From contig NZ_JAFFZO010000035.1 of the NCBI RefSeq assembly GCF_016924145.1, positions 7,927 to 54,238 on the forward strand: a stretch of 46,312 nucleotides of DNA, read 5' to 3'. This document shows, in pieces, positions 18,330 through 27,711 of this stretch. Position 1 is the first letter of the stretch. Each line of letters opens with the position of its first letter. This DNA comes from Amphritea pacifica. Its GTDB lineage: Bacteria > Pseudomonadota > Gammaproteobacteria > Pseudomonadales > Balneatricaceae. The notes below the pieces were generated by a model. The model was not told the origin of the DNA. It worked only from the letters and a program-made list of their open reading frames with translations, and ran no database searches. Position numbers and translations under genes: made by a program.

Positions 18330-18935
18330 CTATCCATAATAGGATTTTATCTTCGAATTACTGGTTACCCGATTAAGGTGAGCAAGTAGTTCCGGGGCGG
18401 TATCTTGTACCAGTGTTGTAGGAATATGATCCAGCATGCCAGACCCCAGCCACTGAACCATCACAAACACTTTCAGATCAGCGATGGTTAACCGGTTATC
18501 GGCAAAATATTCCCCGCCCTGTTTTGTAAGGCGCGCAGCCAGCCATTTAAGGTAGGTGGTCAGCGGTGCCACTAACTGCTCGCGCGCGCTTTTCAACGCT
18601 TCTCCGGTCATGGTCATAGTGGCTGATAATTTATGACTGATATCCTCGACCACATCCATCACTTCATCGCACAACAGCGCCTGATAATCATCCTCAGGAT
18701 AGAGACCCGCCTGCTTACCAAAATAACGGCAGAGCGCATTGGACTGCGTAATCTGCTCGCCATCCAGTTCGACAACCGGCACCTGTCCAAAAGGCGTGCC
18801 TTTGCGTATCTCTGCAAACTCGCTGAACTGAAAGCGATGATCTTCAAAATCCTGCCCTAGGCAGTGCAATGCCAGACGAATGGGCTCTGCCCGGCCGCCA
18901 TTGATATCAAAATAGGTAACCTTAATGTTAGCCAT
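18330..18935 (-). CDS. Glutathione S-transferase family protein
   Basis: 201 residues, cytosolic. The N-terminal thioredoxin-like half begins VTYFDINGGRAEPIRLAL with the Tyr typical of Alpha/Mu/Pi/Sigma-type GSTs, then GQVPVVELDG with the conserved cis-Pro and QSNA for glutathione gamma-Glu binding. The C-terminal half is all-helical with the ADNRLTIADLKVF capping motif. Animal Sigma-class enzymes are the nearest pattern, which is less usual for bacteria than Beta class. Transcribed alone on minus; no operon partner. Substrate unknown. Confidence 0.88.
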   Translation of the reverse strand: MANIKVTYFDINGGRAEPIRLALHCLGQDFEDHRFQFSEFAEIRKGTPFGQVPVVELDGEQITQSNALCRYFGKQAGLYPEDDYQALLCDEVMDVVEDISHKLSATMTMTGEALKSAREQLVAPLTTYLKWLAARLTKQGGEYFADNRLTIADLKVFVMVQWLGSGMLDHIPTTLVQDTAPELLAHLNRVTSNSKIKSYYG

Positions 18936-19142
18936 GGATACATTTCCTGCTCTGTAACAGATAAGTGATGGGATTTAAAACAGTAAGGCCCGACTCTATT
19001 TTATAGTTTAACGAAGCGCAAACGCCGATGGCCTGTTGGTATGACTGGAAAAGAGATAACAAAGTTCAGGGAAGACAGTAAACGAAACTCTGCGTGCTTC
19101 AAATAACACAGCTACGCTCACTTATCTTAATCGCAGCCCTGT

Positions 19143-20009
19143 TCAGGCCCGCTCATCAAAGATGAACCCCTCGGCAAAGAGTTTCTTAAATACACCGGCG
19201 TCGATCAACCGCTGGTTAATTTCAGCAAACTTCTGATTCACCGCCTCAAGCTGCTTACTGAAGTCCTGCAGCGTTTCGGTTCGGGTATCACTCTGCTCCT
19301 GCTGATCTTTAATCCGTTGCTGCAACTCTTCAGAGCGGCGTTCCTGACGCAGTTTCTCGGCCTCCCGAGGGCTGTCACTGCTGTTGTCCGATGGCTGATT
19401 CTGTCTGGCCAGCTCTGCCCGTGCTTCGTTTGCCATCGCCGCCGCCCGGGCTGCAATTGCCCGATCCTGAGGTGAAGGGTCGGCCACCGCCAACGCCGCC
19501 CTGAGAATCACTTGTGCTTTTTCCAGGGTCGCTTCAGGATCGTTCGGCACAGGAGAGGTATCGATGCTAACCTCCCCCCCCACCGCATAGAGGCGGCCGT
19601 CAGGTCCCCGTTGGTACTCAAAGCTTGGCGCACCGGCATACTGACCACCCGCAGCCGCATGACTCAGTTCATGCTGCCGCACTTCCTGATCACGGGCTGC
19701 CAGCTCACGCAGCAGTTGTTGCTCTTCATTCTGCGAGTCTGTTTGTGATGGGGAGTCGGATTCAACGCGTGGTTCAGATCTATTGCCCAGAGGCTGCTTC
19801 TCTGCGGTTTCGCGGTCGACGGAGGCACCGGCAGTGGACGGTACTACAGATCGGATGACGGGTGACACTGGTGAGGTTTCGAGGGGCGCGGTGGCAGATA
19901 AAGAGGCGGGTAATAGTGTCCCCGTGGCCGCAGATTGATTCCGGCCAGCACGGCTCAGTGACTGATCTGTATTCAGCGTTAGTGAATTCGCAGTTATCTG
20001 CAACTGCAT
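19143..20009 (-). CDS. SprA-related putative metalloprotease
   Basis: 288 residues from the ATG at 20009, chosen because AGGAGG stands 8 nt upstream; the GTG three codons earlier lies on that site. Residues 1-100 are low-complexity, rich in Ser, Thr, Pro and Gln. Residues 105-160 hold the family core with the zinc-protease-like HELSH (H113, E114, H117), AAAGGQYAGAP, GPDGRLYAVGGEV and IDTSPVPNDPE. Residues 165-200 are Ala-rich helix; the rest (about 215-275) is a charged coiled coil. This matches the SprA-related (putative metalloprotease CJM1_0395-like) family of unknown function. There is no signal peptide. A small flagellar-like gene lies upstream on the same strand, 91 bp away. Confidence 0.8.
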   Translation of the reverse strand: MQLQITANSLTLNTDQSLSRAGRNQSAATGTLLPASLSATAPLETSPVSPVIRSVVPSTAGASVDRETAEKQPLGNRSEPRVESDSPSQTDSQNEEQQLLRELAARDQEVRQHELSHAAAGGQYAGAPSFEYQRGPDGRLYAVGGEVSIDTSPVPNDPEATLEKAQVILRAALAVADPSPQDRAIAARAAAMANEARAELARQNQPSDNSSDSPREAEKLRQERRSEELQQRIKDQQEQSDTRTETLQDFSKQLEAVNQKFAEINQRLIDAGVFKKLFAEGFIFDERA

Positions 20010-20100
20010 CACTCTCACCTCCTGTACTTTATCTCCGACTCCTTACTACTGGAAATAATGCTCTGTTGATAACACGGAGCCCGGCAACGCAATATAGCGG

Positions 20101-20346
20101 TCAGGCACGAATATCGATCAGTGTACCCAGGGTCTCATCCACTGACTGCACGACTTTAGTGGAGGCCGCCACGGCATTCTTCTCAACGGCCAGATTTTCC
20201 AGAGACTCGTTGAGATCTTTGCCAGTAGCCTCTTCAGGGGTATTGGTTTTTCCCGCACCGGCAATATCAGATGCCGCTTTTTGAACCCCATCAAGCCCCC
20301 GGTTGATCCCCAGAACACCTGTACTCAATGCTGAAGTAACATTCAT
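20101..20346 (-). CDS. Small protein with flagellar-rod-type C-terminal domain
   Basis: 81 residues. The end (NLAVEKNAVAASTKVVQSVDETLGTLIDIRA) has the pattern of the C-terminal helix of flagellar rod/hook proteins such as FlgC and FlgE, which pack in the inner core of the filament. The N-terminus (MNVTSALSTGVLGINRGLDG) also looks like the N-terminal helix that these proteins use, so the protein may be a minimal rod-like pair of helices with the middle domain removed. No flagellar operon is in the window. It precedes the SprA-like gene on the same strand. The ribosome site is weak. Confidence 0.65.
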   Translation of the reverse strand: MNVTSALSTGVLGINRGLDGVQKAASDIAGAGKTNTPEEATGKDLNESLENLAVEKNAVAASTKVVQSVDETLGTLIDIRA

Positions 20347-20397
20347 AAAACACCCGCTAAATAATTGGCCAGTCTGCTGACGTCCTTTCAGTCAGGC

Positions 20398-20412
20398 CGA
20401 CAGATTCTGTCG
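20398..20412. promoter_or_regulatory. Perfect palindrome upstream of the flagellar-like gene
   Basis: CGACAGA, T, TCTGTCG: a 7-bp perfect inverted repeat about 52 bp before the start at 20346 and 52 bp after the bioD stop. Size and symmetry fit an operator of an unknown regulator. It is not a LexA box, since the half-sites and gap differ. Confidence 0.4.
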
Positions 20413-20463
20413 TCATAAAATTTCACTTAGCGCTAGTATAAACCAGATTCCGCCATAGTTCAT

Positions 20464-21156
20464 TTATTGATCAGCAAGCAGAGGCGCCAAATCAATATAT
20501 TTGGCCACATTCTGAGCAGTAATGTCCTCAATATGAGGTACTTCGCCCAGGAGGGGGGCGGACAGCATCGACTTCAGTGTTTCCAGATTTTCACTGTAAC
20601 AGCTCATCTGCGGCTCTGCCCGGTTGGCCACCCAGCCTGCCAGCCGTAAGCCATCTTTGACAATCGCTTCCACCGTTAGCAGGGTATGGCTGATACACCC
20701 CAGCTTCATCCCCACGACCAGAATCACGGGAGTATGCAATAGTTTCGGAACATCAGCGAGCGTCTGGCGGTGATTCAGCGGTACTCGCCAGCCACCCGCC
20801 CCCTCAATAACCATAAAATCAGCAGGCTGCATCATAACACCGCGACACAGCGCCGCAATCCGGTCTGCATCCAGTCGTCGTCCCGCTTGCTGGGCGGCAA
20901 TATGGGGTGCAATCGGTGGCTCCAGCGAAATCGGGTTAACCTGTTCGTAGCTCAGTTTAATCGAAGCCGCCTGCTGCAGCTGCAGGGCATCACTGTTACG
21001 CAACCCCGCTTCGGTCTGCTCACAACCGGCCGCGATCGGTTTCACCGCGACCGTTGACAGCCCGCGCTGATTAGCCGCTTCCAGCAAGCCGGTTGAGATC
21101 AGCGTTTTACCTACATCGGTGTCGGTGCCTGCGACAAAAAACGTACGTTTAGCCAT
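20464..21156 (-). CDS. bioD: Dethiobiotin synthetase
   Basis: Makes dethiobiotin from 7,8-diaminopelargonic acid, CO2 and ATP, the next-to-last step of biotin synthesis; cytoplasmic. The 230 residues start with FFVAGTDTDVGKT, the P-loop at 9-18 with K17. Further family marks are VKPIAAGCE, the ALQLQQAAS region, EGAGGWRVPL near 117-127, and VVGMKLGC. It is the last gene of bioBFHCD, 5 bp after bioC. No clear terminator follows on the minus strand. Confidence 0.95.
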   Translation of the reverse strand: MAKRTFFVAGTDTDVGKTLISTGLLEAANQRGLSTVAVKPIAAGCEQTEAGLRNSDALQLQQAASIKLSYEQVNPISLEPPIAPHIAAQQAGRRLDADRIAALCRGVMMQPADFMVIEGAGGWRVPLNHRQTLADVPKLLHTPVILVVGMKLGCISHTLLTVEAIVKDGLRLAGWVANRAEPQMSCYSENLETLKSMLSAPLLGEVPHIEDITAQNVAKYIDLAPLLADQ

Positions 21157-21161
21157 TTCGC

Positions 21162-21947
21162 CTATCCCTTCATAAAATCGCCGTAAAACACCTGATAAGT
21201 CGCCGGTAGCTGACCGTCCGCGCGGCGAAACTGTTCATAGGCCTGCTTAAAAGCCATGATACGTGCCTTTCCTGTCAGACCACTCTGCCGCCCGGCACTG
21301 ATATTGTGCGCGCCGATCCCTTTCAGCTCAGAGGTCAGTCCCCGCAACTCGTCATACAGCAATAACTCCTGCATCTCCTTGAGACTCAGCTGTTGCAGAT
21401 AGGGCTCCGCACTGCTCTGCAGATCGGTAAAGCTGATAAACCGGTTAACATGCTGATACTGATCAACCTCAGACCAGGCTTCACGCAACTCAAACAGAGT
21501 ATCCGGTCCCAACGTACTGAACAGAAAGCGCCCGCCAGGCTTCAGCACCCGGGCGACCTCACTGAATAAAGCAGGGAGGTCCTCACACCACTGAATCGCC
21601 AGAGAGGAAAAAATCAGCTCAACCGAATTATCCGCCAACGGCAGATTTTCCGCATCACCACAAAGCCACAGGGTGTTGGGGGTAACCCGGGTCTGTCGGG
21701 CATATTCAAGCATCCCCTGGGCCAGATCGAGACAGATCAGTTGCTGCGGCCTGAGCAGTTCTGTCAGCAGCGGCGCAAAATAGCCAGTGCCACACCCCAG
21801 ATCCATGACGACATCCGCAGAGATTGAGGTCATCTGGTTCAGGAGCTGGTTACCGATCCGTCGTTGCAACTGGGCAACACTGTCATAACTCACCGCCGCC
21901 CGACTGAATGATTCGGCAATCTGAGGCTTGAGAAACTGTGCGCTCAT
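21162..21947 (-). CDS. bioC: Malonyl-ACP O-methyltransferase
   Basis: Methylates malonyl-ACP with S-adenosylmethionine to disguise it for the fatty-acid enzymes that build the pimeloyl chain. The 261 residues hold the SAM motif DLGCGTGYF at 49-57, an acidic strand end LICLDLAQGML, and SSLAIQWCEDLP, typical of BioC. It overlaps bioH by 4 bp at 21944-21947 and precedes bioD, so it is translationally coupled. Confidence 0.93.
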   Translation of the reverse strand: MSAQFLKPQIAESFSRAAVSYDSVAQLQRRIGNQLLNQMTSISADVVMDLGCGTGYFAPLLTELLRPQQLICLDLAQGMLEYARQTRVTPNTLWLCGDAENLPLADNSVELIFSSLAIQWCEDLPALFSEVARVLKPGGRFLFSTLGPDTLFELREAWSEVDQYQHVNRFISFTDLQSSAEPYLQQLSLKEMQELLLYDELRGLTSELKGIGAHNISAGRQSGLTGKARIMAFKQAYEQFRRADGQLPATYQVFYGDFMKG

Positions 21948-22711
21948 ACCAGCAGGGTCCGGATCTTTTCAGCCAGCAGCCCGGGCGCAGATAGAAACCC
22001 CACATGGGAATATCCTGACAGCACTTCGACTCTGGCCTCCGGTTGCAGTGCGCTGAGAGCATCAGACATGCTTGCCGGGGCCAGTGTATCCAGCTGGCAT
22101 AACAGATGCAGTAACGGCAAACGGGTGTTGCGAAACAGATCCCGATAATCGTGCCGCAGCAACGCCAGTGAATCGATCAGCGCCGGGGCTGCCGGTTGTA
22201 CCTCTGAGATTACCTGCTTCAGAGTTTTCAGGTCGCTGCGGGCGGTGTTACTGCCCTGCACCTGGAGCATATTAAAGCGTTGCAGGGTTTTTACCGGATT
22301 GGCGGCCAGATCCTGTTCGAACTGACGATAGGTGGCTTCATCCATGCCAAAAGGCCAGTCGTCACGTGCCACAAAACAGGGGCAGCTGCCCAGCGTGATA
22401 AGCCCATTGACCCGCTCAGGATAACGCTGGGCAAACGCCATAGCGATGACGCCACCCAGAGACCAGCCCAGCCAGTAAGCAGAGACCGGGGCTACCCCGG
22501 CCAACAGCTCGGTGACCGTATCCAGATGATAGGACGATGGTGAGCAACCGTTACTGTACCCCAGTCCCGGCAGGTCAATCACGGTAATCTGGTAATCTGC
22601 TTCAAGCTCCGGCAGCAAGGCCCGCCAGATACCGCTGTGCATCCCCCAGCCATGCAGCAGCACCAGTGGTTGCCCCTGAGGATTGCCATGCTGTTGACAA
22701 AAAAGCATCAC
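21944..22711 (-). CDS. bioH: Pimeloyl-ACP methyl ester carboxylesterase
   Basis: Removes the methyl group from pimeloyl-ACP methyl ester and so ends chain elongation in biotin synthesis. An alpha/beta-hydrolase of 255 residues with nucleophile elbow GWSLGG (S84), D208 (CQLDTLAP) and H236 (YSHVGF), very near the E. coli triad S82/D207/H235. An oxyanion-side HGWGMHSG motif lies at 20-27. It overlaps bioF and bioC by 4 bp each. Presence in the operon, unlike E. coli where bioH is separate, is the Pseudomonas arrangement. Confidence 0.94.
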   Translation of the reverse strand: MMLFCQQHGNPQGQPLVLLHGWGMHSGIWRALLPELEADYQITVIDLPGLGYSNGCSPSSYHLDTVTELLAGVAPVSAYWLGWSLGGVIAMAFAQRYPERVNGLITLGSCPCFVARDDWPFGMDEATYRQFEQDLAANPVKTLQRFNMLQVQGSNTARSDLKTLKQVISEVQPAAPALIDSLALLRHDYRDLFRNTRLPLLHLLCQLDTLAPASMSDALSALQPEARVEVLSGYSHVGFLSAPGLLAEKIRTLLV

Positions 22712-23877
22712 ACCTCCAATCCGGCCATCACGTCAGACAGGGCATCCAGCAGCCGGTCCAGTTGCTCATCGGTATGGCTGGCGCTGAGGGTGACCCTTAA
22801 CCGGGCGGCCCCCTGAGGCACCGTTGGCGGTCGGATAGCGCCGATAAAGATCCCTTTCGCTTCCAGTGCCGCACTGATCGCCATCGCCCGGTCAGCCTCA
22901 CCCACCAGAATCGGCTGAATCGGCGTCGGCGAGGCCATCAGCGGCAGCCCCAGTTGCTCACAACCACTGCGGAAGCGCTGAATCAGGTGGTTGAGTTTTT
23001 CCCGACGCCACTCGTCCTGTTGCAGCAGCTTCAGACTGGCACGGGTTGCCGAGGCGATCGCCGGTGACATACTGGTGGTATAGATATAGGTGCGGGCATG
23101 CTGAATCAGGGTTTCTATCAGCTCTTCAGACCCGGCGACAAAGGCTCCGGAGGTTCCGAAGGCTTTGCCCAGTGTGCCGACTAATACCTGTACCTGATCA
23201 CTGCCAAGATCAAAGTGATCGACCGTACCGCGCCCCTGTTGACCGACACAGCCAAAACCGTGGGCATCATCGACCATTACCCAGGCATTATGGGCAGCGG
23301 AGGTTTGACAGATCGCCGGCAGCTCGGCCAGATCACCATCCATACTGAAGACACCATCACAGACTACCAGTTTGCGGCGGGCTTCGGTCCGTTGCAGGCG
23401 GTTATCGAGATTATCGGCATCGTTATGCAGAAAACGCTGAAAACGGGCGCCGCTGAGCAGTCCTGCATCCAGCAACGAAGCATGATTGATCCGGTCCTGA
23501 AACACCGCATCCCGTTTATCCAGCAGCGCGTTAACCGCCCCGATATTAGCCATATAACCGGTCGAGAACAGCAATGCACGGGGACGCCCGGTAAACTCGG
23601 CCAGCTCCTCTTCCAGCGCATGATGCGCCTGGCTGTGACCATTCACCAGATGGGAAGCGCCCCCGCCAACACCATAGAGGTCGGCCCCCTGTTTCAGGGC
23701 GGCAATCACCTCTGGGTGGTTTGCCAGCCCCAGATAGTCGTTGGAACAGAACGCCAGGCAGGCCTTGCCATCCACAATCAATTCCGGAGCCTGAGGGCTT
23801 TGTAGAATGCGACGCTGACGGTAGAGAGACTGTTTTTTACGCGCCTGCAGTTCAGCGCCCAACTGATCAAAAGACAT
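22708..23877 (-). CDS. bioF: 8-amino-7-oxononanoate synthase
   Basis: PLP enzyme that condenses pimeloyl-ACP (or -CoA) with L-alanine, releasing CO2. The 389 residues carry the PLP lysine K238 (VGTLGKAFG), CSNDYLGLA near 44-52, [10 protein letters not shown] near 71-80 and [10 protein letters not shown] near 203-212, as in E. coli BioF (K236). It lies 49 bp after bioB and overlaps bioH by 4 bp. Confidence 0.96.
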   Translation of the reverse strand: MSFDQLGAELQARKKQSLYRQRRILQSPQAPELIVDGKACLAFCSNDYLGLANHPEVIAALKQGADLYGVGGGASHLVNGHSQAHHALEEELAEFTGRPRALLFSTGYMANIGAVNALLDKRDAVFQDRINHASLLDAGLLSGARFQRFLHNDADNLDNRLQRTEARRKLVVCDGVFSMDGDLAELPAICQTSAAHNAWVMVDDAHGFGCVGQQGRGTVDHFDLGSDQVQVLVGTLGKAFGTSGAFVAGSEELIETLIQHARTYIYTTSMSPAIASATRASLKLLQQDEWRREKLNHLIQRFRSGCEQLGLPLMASPTPIQPILVGEADRAMAISAALEAKGIFIGAIRPPTVPQGAARLRVTLSASHTDEQLDRLLDALSDVMAGLEV

Positions 23878-23926
23878 GGTCAGATCCTTGTTGGGCTGTC
23901 AGTGACAGCCCGGCGGGTAGAGAGAA

Positions 23927-24973
23927 TCAGGCTTCGTAGAAAAACGACTCATCTTTCTGTTTTTGCAGATTGCTGATGATCGCCTGCTCCTGAGTCTCAT
24001 CCGTTTCGGAAATCCGTTGTTCAGGGTTGATCCCCAGGCGTTTAAACAGCTGCAGGTCACGATGGGTTTCCGGATTCGGCGTGGTCAGCAGACATTCACC
24101 ATAGAAGATCGAGTTGGCACCGGCCATAAAGGTCATCGCCTGCATCTCATCACTCATGCTTTCACGCCCGGCAGACAGACGAACATGGGACTTGGGCATC
24201 ATGATACGGGCCACGGCAATGGTACGGATAAAGTCCAGATTATCCAGATCATCCGCATTTTCCAGCGGTGTGCCTTTAACTTTTACCAGCATATTGATCG
24301 GCACACTTTCCGGCTGAGTTGGCAAATTCGCCAACTGGCGCAACAGACCGATGCGATCATTGGCCGTTTCACCCATCCCCAGAATACCACCGGAACAGAT
24401 TTTCATACCGGACTCGCGCACATGGTGCAGGGTATCAAGGCGGTCCTGATAGGTGCGGGTGGTAATGATTTTGTCGTAAAACTCTGGCGACGTATCCAGG
24501 TTATGGTTGTAGTAATCCAGCCCGGCTTCCGCCAGTTGACCGGCCTTATCTTCATCCAGCATCCCCAGGGTCATACAGGTTTCCAGTCCCAGCGCTTTCA
24601 CCCCTTTAACCATCTCGATCACATAGGGCATATCTTTATCGGCCGGATGTTTCCAGGCAGCCCCCATACAGAAGCGGGTTGAACCGGTTTCTTTAGCTTT
24701 CTTCGCCTTTTCCAGCACCACTTCAACCTGCATCAGTCGCTCTTTCTCAAGACCGGTATTGTAGTGGCCACTCTGCGGGCAGTACTTACAGTCTTCAGGG
24801 CAGGCGCCCGTTTTAATCGACAGCAGAGTGCTCACCTGCACTTCATTGGGATTGAAGTTCTGACGATGCACCAGTTGAGCCTGAAACAACAGGTCGTTGA
24901 ATGGCAGATCGAACAGCGCCTGTACTTCCTGCTCGCTCCAGTCGTGTCGGATCTCTGTCTGGTGTTGTTGCAT
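23927..24973 (-). CDS. bioB: Biotin synthase
   Basis: Radical-SAM enzyme that inserts sulfur into dethiobiotin using a 4Fe-4S and a 2Fe-2S cluster. From the ATG at 24973 it has 348 residues (E. coli 346); an upstream TTG would add 11 and has no ribosome site, while AGGA precedes this ATG. The radical-SAM motif is C58-x3-C62-x2-C65 ([11 protein letters not shown]). YNHNLDTS and the 2Fe-2S ligand region are also visible. First gene of bioBFHCD, with its own promoter next to a BirA-like site. Confidence 0.96.
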   Translation of the reverse strand: MQQHQTEIRHDWSEQEVQALFDLPFNDLLFQAQLVHRQNFNPNEVQVSTLLSIKTGACPEDCKYCPQSGHYNTGLEKERLMQVEVVLEKAKKAKETGSTRFCMGAAWKHPADKDMPYVIEMVKGVKALGLETCMTLGMLDEDKAGQLAEAGLDYYNHNLDTSPEFYDKIITTRTYQDRLDTLHHVRESGMKICSGGILGMGETANDRIGLLRQLANLPTQPESVPINMLVKVKGTPLENADDLDNLDFIRTIAVARIMMPKSHVRLSAGRESMSDEMQAMTFMAGANSIFYGECLLTTPNPETHRDLQLFKRLGINPEQRISETDETQEQAIISNLQKQKDESFFYEA

Positions 24974-25030
24974 CGCCGTGTATATCCTGTATTGATTAGA
25001 TCGCAAAGAAAGGGATTTAATGAAAGGCTA

Positions 25031-25058
25031 ATTTTAATCTGACAGAAGGATCTGTCAA
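25031..25058 (-). promoter_or_regulatory. Sigma-70 promoter of the bioBFHCD operon
   Basis: On minus, TTGACA (25053-25058; perfect -35) and TAAAAT (25031-25036) are 16 bp apart, 58 bp before the bioB start. The region also holds the comF start on the opposite strand, so the two genes are divergent and closely packed. An inverted repeat TGACAG-N6-CTGTCA overlaps the -35. Confidence 0.7.
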
Positions 25059-25084
25059 CCTATGTTTGCAAAATCGAAAAACAA
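25052..25084 (-). promoter_or_regulatory. Candidate BirA (biotin repressor) operator
   Basis: On minus, TTGTTTTTC, 15 bases, then GGTTGACAG. The BirA consensus is TTGTAAACC-N15/16-GGTTTACAA. The right half matches 7 of 9 and the left only 5 of 9. It overlaps the -35 box and the comF start codon. The spacing is right but the left half is weak. Confidence 0.3.
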
Positions 25085-25778
25085 CTGGTTAAAATTCAAC
25101 CTAACCAGACATTGTATCTTGTGTCGTCAGCAGACCATTTCGCAAACCCGCATCTGCGATGACTGCCTGACTGACCTCCCCTGGATCGGCAATGCCTGTC
25201 AGCGTTGCGCCAATCCGCTTAGCAACGCACAGCTGCCGCATCTCATCTGTGCTCAATGCCAGAAAAAACCGCCACCGTTTGAACAGGTGATAACCCCCTT
25301 TGAATACCGTTTTCCTATTGATCAGCTGATTCAACTGGCTAAGTTCAATCATCAGCCTCATCTGCTGAACCCATTGGCTGAATTGCTCAGTCTGCAGCTG
25401 CAGAACACGCCCCTGCCAGAACTGGTTATTCCGGTCCCCCTGCACCCCAAACGGTTACAGCAAAGACAGTATAATCAGGCAGCGCTGCTGGCTAAGAAAA
25501 TCGCCCGAAATCTGGACATTCCCTTTAGCAACCGCCTGCTGATCAAGACAGAAAACACGCCACATCAGGCTGAACTGGATCGTAAAGCCCGCCGGAAAAA
25601 CCTGCGCAACAGCTTTCAGTGCTGTGGCTCGCCCCCCTCCTCTATCGCAATCGTCGACGATGTGATGACCACTGGTACAACAGCCGCTGAGATTAGTCGG
25701 GAACTCAAAGCGGCAGGTTGCCAGCGGGTATATATCTGGATCATCGCGCGCACCGCAAAAGAGTTGCATTTATACTGA
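25062..25778 (+). CDS. comF: ComF family phosphoribosyltransferase-like protein
   Basis: 238 residues, related to ComF/GntX, a DNA-uptake-linked protein in some bacteria. Four CxxC pairs in the N-terminal part (C18/C21, C32/C35, C46/C49, C63/C66) suggest a zinc-binding region. The C-terminal part has the PRTase loop VDDVMTTGTT near residues 200-210 and the QAxLxxxxRxxNL motif (HQAELDRKARRKNL). The start follows AGAAGGA at a somewhat long spacing of about 11 nt. It is divergent from bioB, as in Pseudomonas-type genomes. Exact role here is unclear; competence or use of external DNA is the usual inference. Confidence 0.92.
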   Translation: MFAKSKNNWLKFNLTRHCILCRQQTISQTRICDDCLTDLPWIGNACQRCANPLSNAQLPHLICAQCQKKPPPFEQVITPFEYRFPIDQLIQLAKFNHQPHLLNPLAELLSLQLQNTPLPELVIPVPLHPKRLQQRQYNQAALLAKKIARNLDIPFSNRLLIKTENTPHQAELDRKARRKNLRNSFQCCGSPPSSIAIVDDVMTTGTTAAEISRELKAAGCQRVYIWIIARTAKELHLY

Positions 25779-25886
25779 AATAGGGCTTTTATTATTGCTT
25801 AATCAAAACCTTATGTTTATCTGTTTCCAGTTATAACATTAAAAAAATAACAACCTTGCCGGTTATGCTGCCGTAAGGAGTCCGCA

Positions 25887-27623
25887 ATGGATCTGAGCAA
25901 TATTGGTGACCTGATCGGAGGCCTGGGCCTCTTTCTGCTCGGTATGCAACTGATGACCAACGGTCTTAAACGAGCCGCCGGCCAGACACTTCGTAAAGCC
26001 CTTGAAGCGGCTACCCGATCACGAATCCGGGGGCTGATATCCGGTACTGCAATTACCGCGCTGGTGCAGTCATCCAGCGCAGTAACCGTTGCCACCATCG
26101 GTTTTGTCAACGCAGGCTTATTGAATCTGGGCCAATCCGTGGCCGTCATCTATGGCTGTAATATCGGCACCACCATGACCGGCTGGCTGGTTGCCACCAT
26201 CGGTTTTAATTTTAAAATCAGCGCTTTTGCCCTGCCAATGATCGGTCTTGGGGTGGTGATGTCACTCATCGGCGGCGAAAAACGCTATGCGCATATGGGC
26301 ACCAGCCTGACGGGATTTGGACTGTTTTTTATTGGTCTCTCGTTTCTCAAAGGCACCTTTCATGGACTGGAAAACAGCATCCCTTTTGAAGCGATCGGTG
26401 CGACCAGTTATGGACTGGCGCTGTTTGTTCTGGCGGGCTTTGTTATGACCGTGCTGATTCAGTCATCCAGTGCGGCGATGGCAATCACACTTTCCATGGC
26501 ATCAACGGGGGCTATTCCTCTGGCCGCCGCAGGCGCTTTGGTGATCGGAGCAAACCTGGGAACCACGTCCACCGCAGCGCTCTCCGTTATCGGTGCAACC
26601 TCCAACGCCAAACGGATCGCCTGTGCCCATGTTTTCTTCAACCTGATAACCGGCGCGGTTGGCCTGCTGCTACTGATCAGTCTGGCGGGGGTTATCAACC
26701 GTTCAAACCTCAACCAGACTGTCGATATGGTGATCCTGCTGGCGCTGTTTCACACCCTGTTCAATGTGGTTGGGGTGATCATTATGTGGCCTGTCACCAC
26801 GCCGATGGTGGCGTTTCTGGAGACCCGTTTCCGCCGTGGCGATGAAGACCAGGCCAAAGCCCGCTTTCTGGATAAAAATATACTCGAAACCCCGCCCCTG
26901 GCCATTGAAGCGATGACCCGGGAGTTAAGCCGTGTCAGCCGTATGGCATCCACCCTTGCAAAGCAGTCCCTTAGCGCAGAGCTATCGGATAGTCCGCATA
27001 TCAGATCGCAGTCGCTGATTATCAATAAGCTGATTATCGAAATCGGTACATTCAGTCAGAAACTGGGGCAACAGCCGCTCAGTGAAGAGATCTCACAAAT
27101 CTTGCCCAGCGCGATGCGGGTCGCCCGCTATTTTAATGAGATGGCCCGACTTTCCGGGCTGATTGTTGAATACAGCGAACGCTTTGATCTGATCAGTGAC
27201 AGCAACACTCAGAAAGATATCTATGAGCTGAAGAAGATCACCAATAAGATGCTGGATGCGGCGGTGATTGACGATGAGGCATACCAATCCTCCGCCGATA
27301 CCCGTAAAGTTCTGTTCAAACTGGAAAAGAAATATCAAAAGATCAAACAACATATTCTTGAAGCGATGATCGAGGGACGCCTCAGTCCTGACGAAGGCAC
27401 TAATCTGCTGGATTCACTCAGCCATATCCACCGGCTCGGACTGCAGGCAGAGAAAAGTTCCCGTTACTGGAGCAGTCTGAGCCCGGTTGAACACCGCTCG
27501 CCGATCATCCACCATGCAGAAGAGTCAGAACCTGCAGAGGGATCGGACACTTCGATCACTGAAGCAGAGCCAGAGGATAAAAAAACCAGCAAGTCTGCAG
27601 ATCAACCGGTGACAGCCAGTTAG
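25887..27623 (+). CDS. Na/Pi cotransporter family protein
   Basis: Inner-membrane sodium-dependent phosphate carrier of the NptA/PNaS type, 578 residues. Two inverted QSSSA motifs mark the two transport repeats (61-65 and 192-196), each with an NIGTT/NLGTT partner (92-96 and about 225-229). About eight or nine membrane segments end near residue 310. The remainder (about 340-540) is a helical PhoU-like regulatory domain and the last 40 residues are acidic. AAGGAG precedes the ATG by about 8 nt. It is a single transcript, with a hairpin after it. Confidence 0.9.
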   Translation: MDLSNIGDLIGGLGLFLLGMQLMTNGLKRAAGQTLRKALEAATRSRIRGLISGTAITALVQSSSAVTVATIGFVNAGLLNLGQSVAVIYGCNIGTTMTGWLVATIGFNFKISAFALPMIGLGVVMSLIGGEKRYAHMGTSLTGFGLFFIGLSFLKGTFHGLENSIPFEAIGATSYGLALFVLAGFVMTVLIQSSSAAMAITLSMASTGAIPLAAAGALVIGANLGTTSTAALSVIGATSNAKRIACAHVFFNLITGAVGLLLLISLAGVINRSNLNQTVDMVILLALFHTLFNVVGVIIMWPVTTPMVAFLETRFRRGDEDQAKARFLDKNILETPPLAIEAMTRELSRVSRMASTLAKQSLSAELSDSPHIRSQSLIINKLIIEIGTFSQKLGQQPLSEEISQILPSAMRVARYFNEMARLSGLIVEYSERFDLISDSNTQKDIYELKKITNKMLDAAVIDDEAYQSSADTRKVLFKLEKKYQKIKQHILEAMIEGRLSPDEGTNLLDSLSHIHRLGLQAEKSSRYWSSLSPVEHRSPIIHHAEESEPAEGSDTSITEAEPEDKKTSKSADQPVTAS

Positions 27624-27654
27624 AATAGCGGGCACAATAACCGTTATACACCCA

Positions 27655-27680
27655 TGCCCGATCACAGCATTGATCGGGCA
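27655..27680 (+). terminator. Hairpin after the phosphate transporter gene
   Basis: TGCCCGATCA, six bases, TGATCGGGCA: a perfect 10-bp stem, followed by ACCGTTTTCC with a short T run. It is a plausible weak terminator; trmO starts 32 bp on. Confidence 0.55.
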
Positions 27681-27711
27681 ACCGTTTTCCACCGGCAGAT
27701 GATTTCTGAAA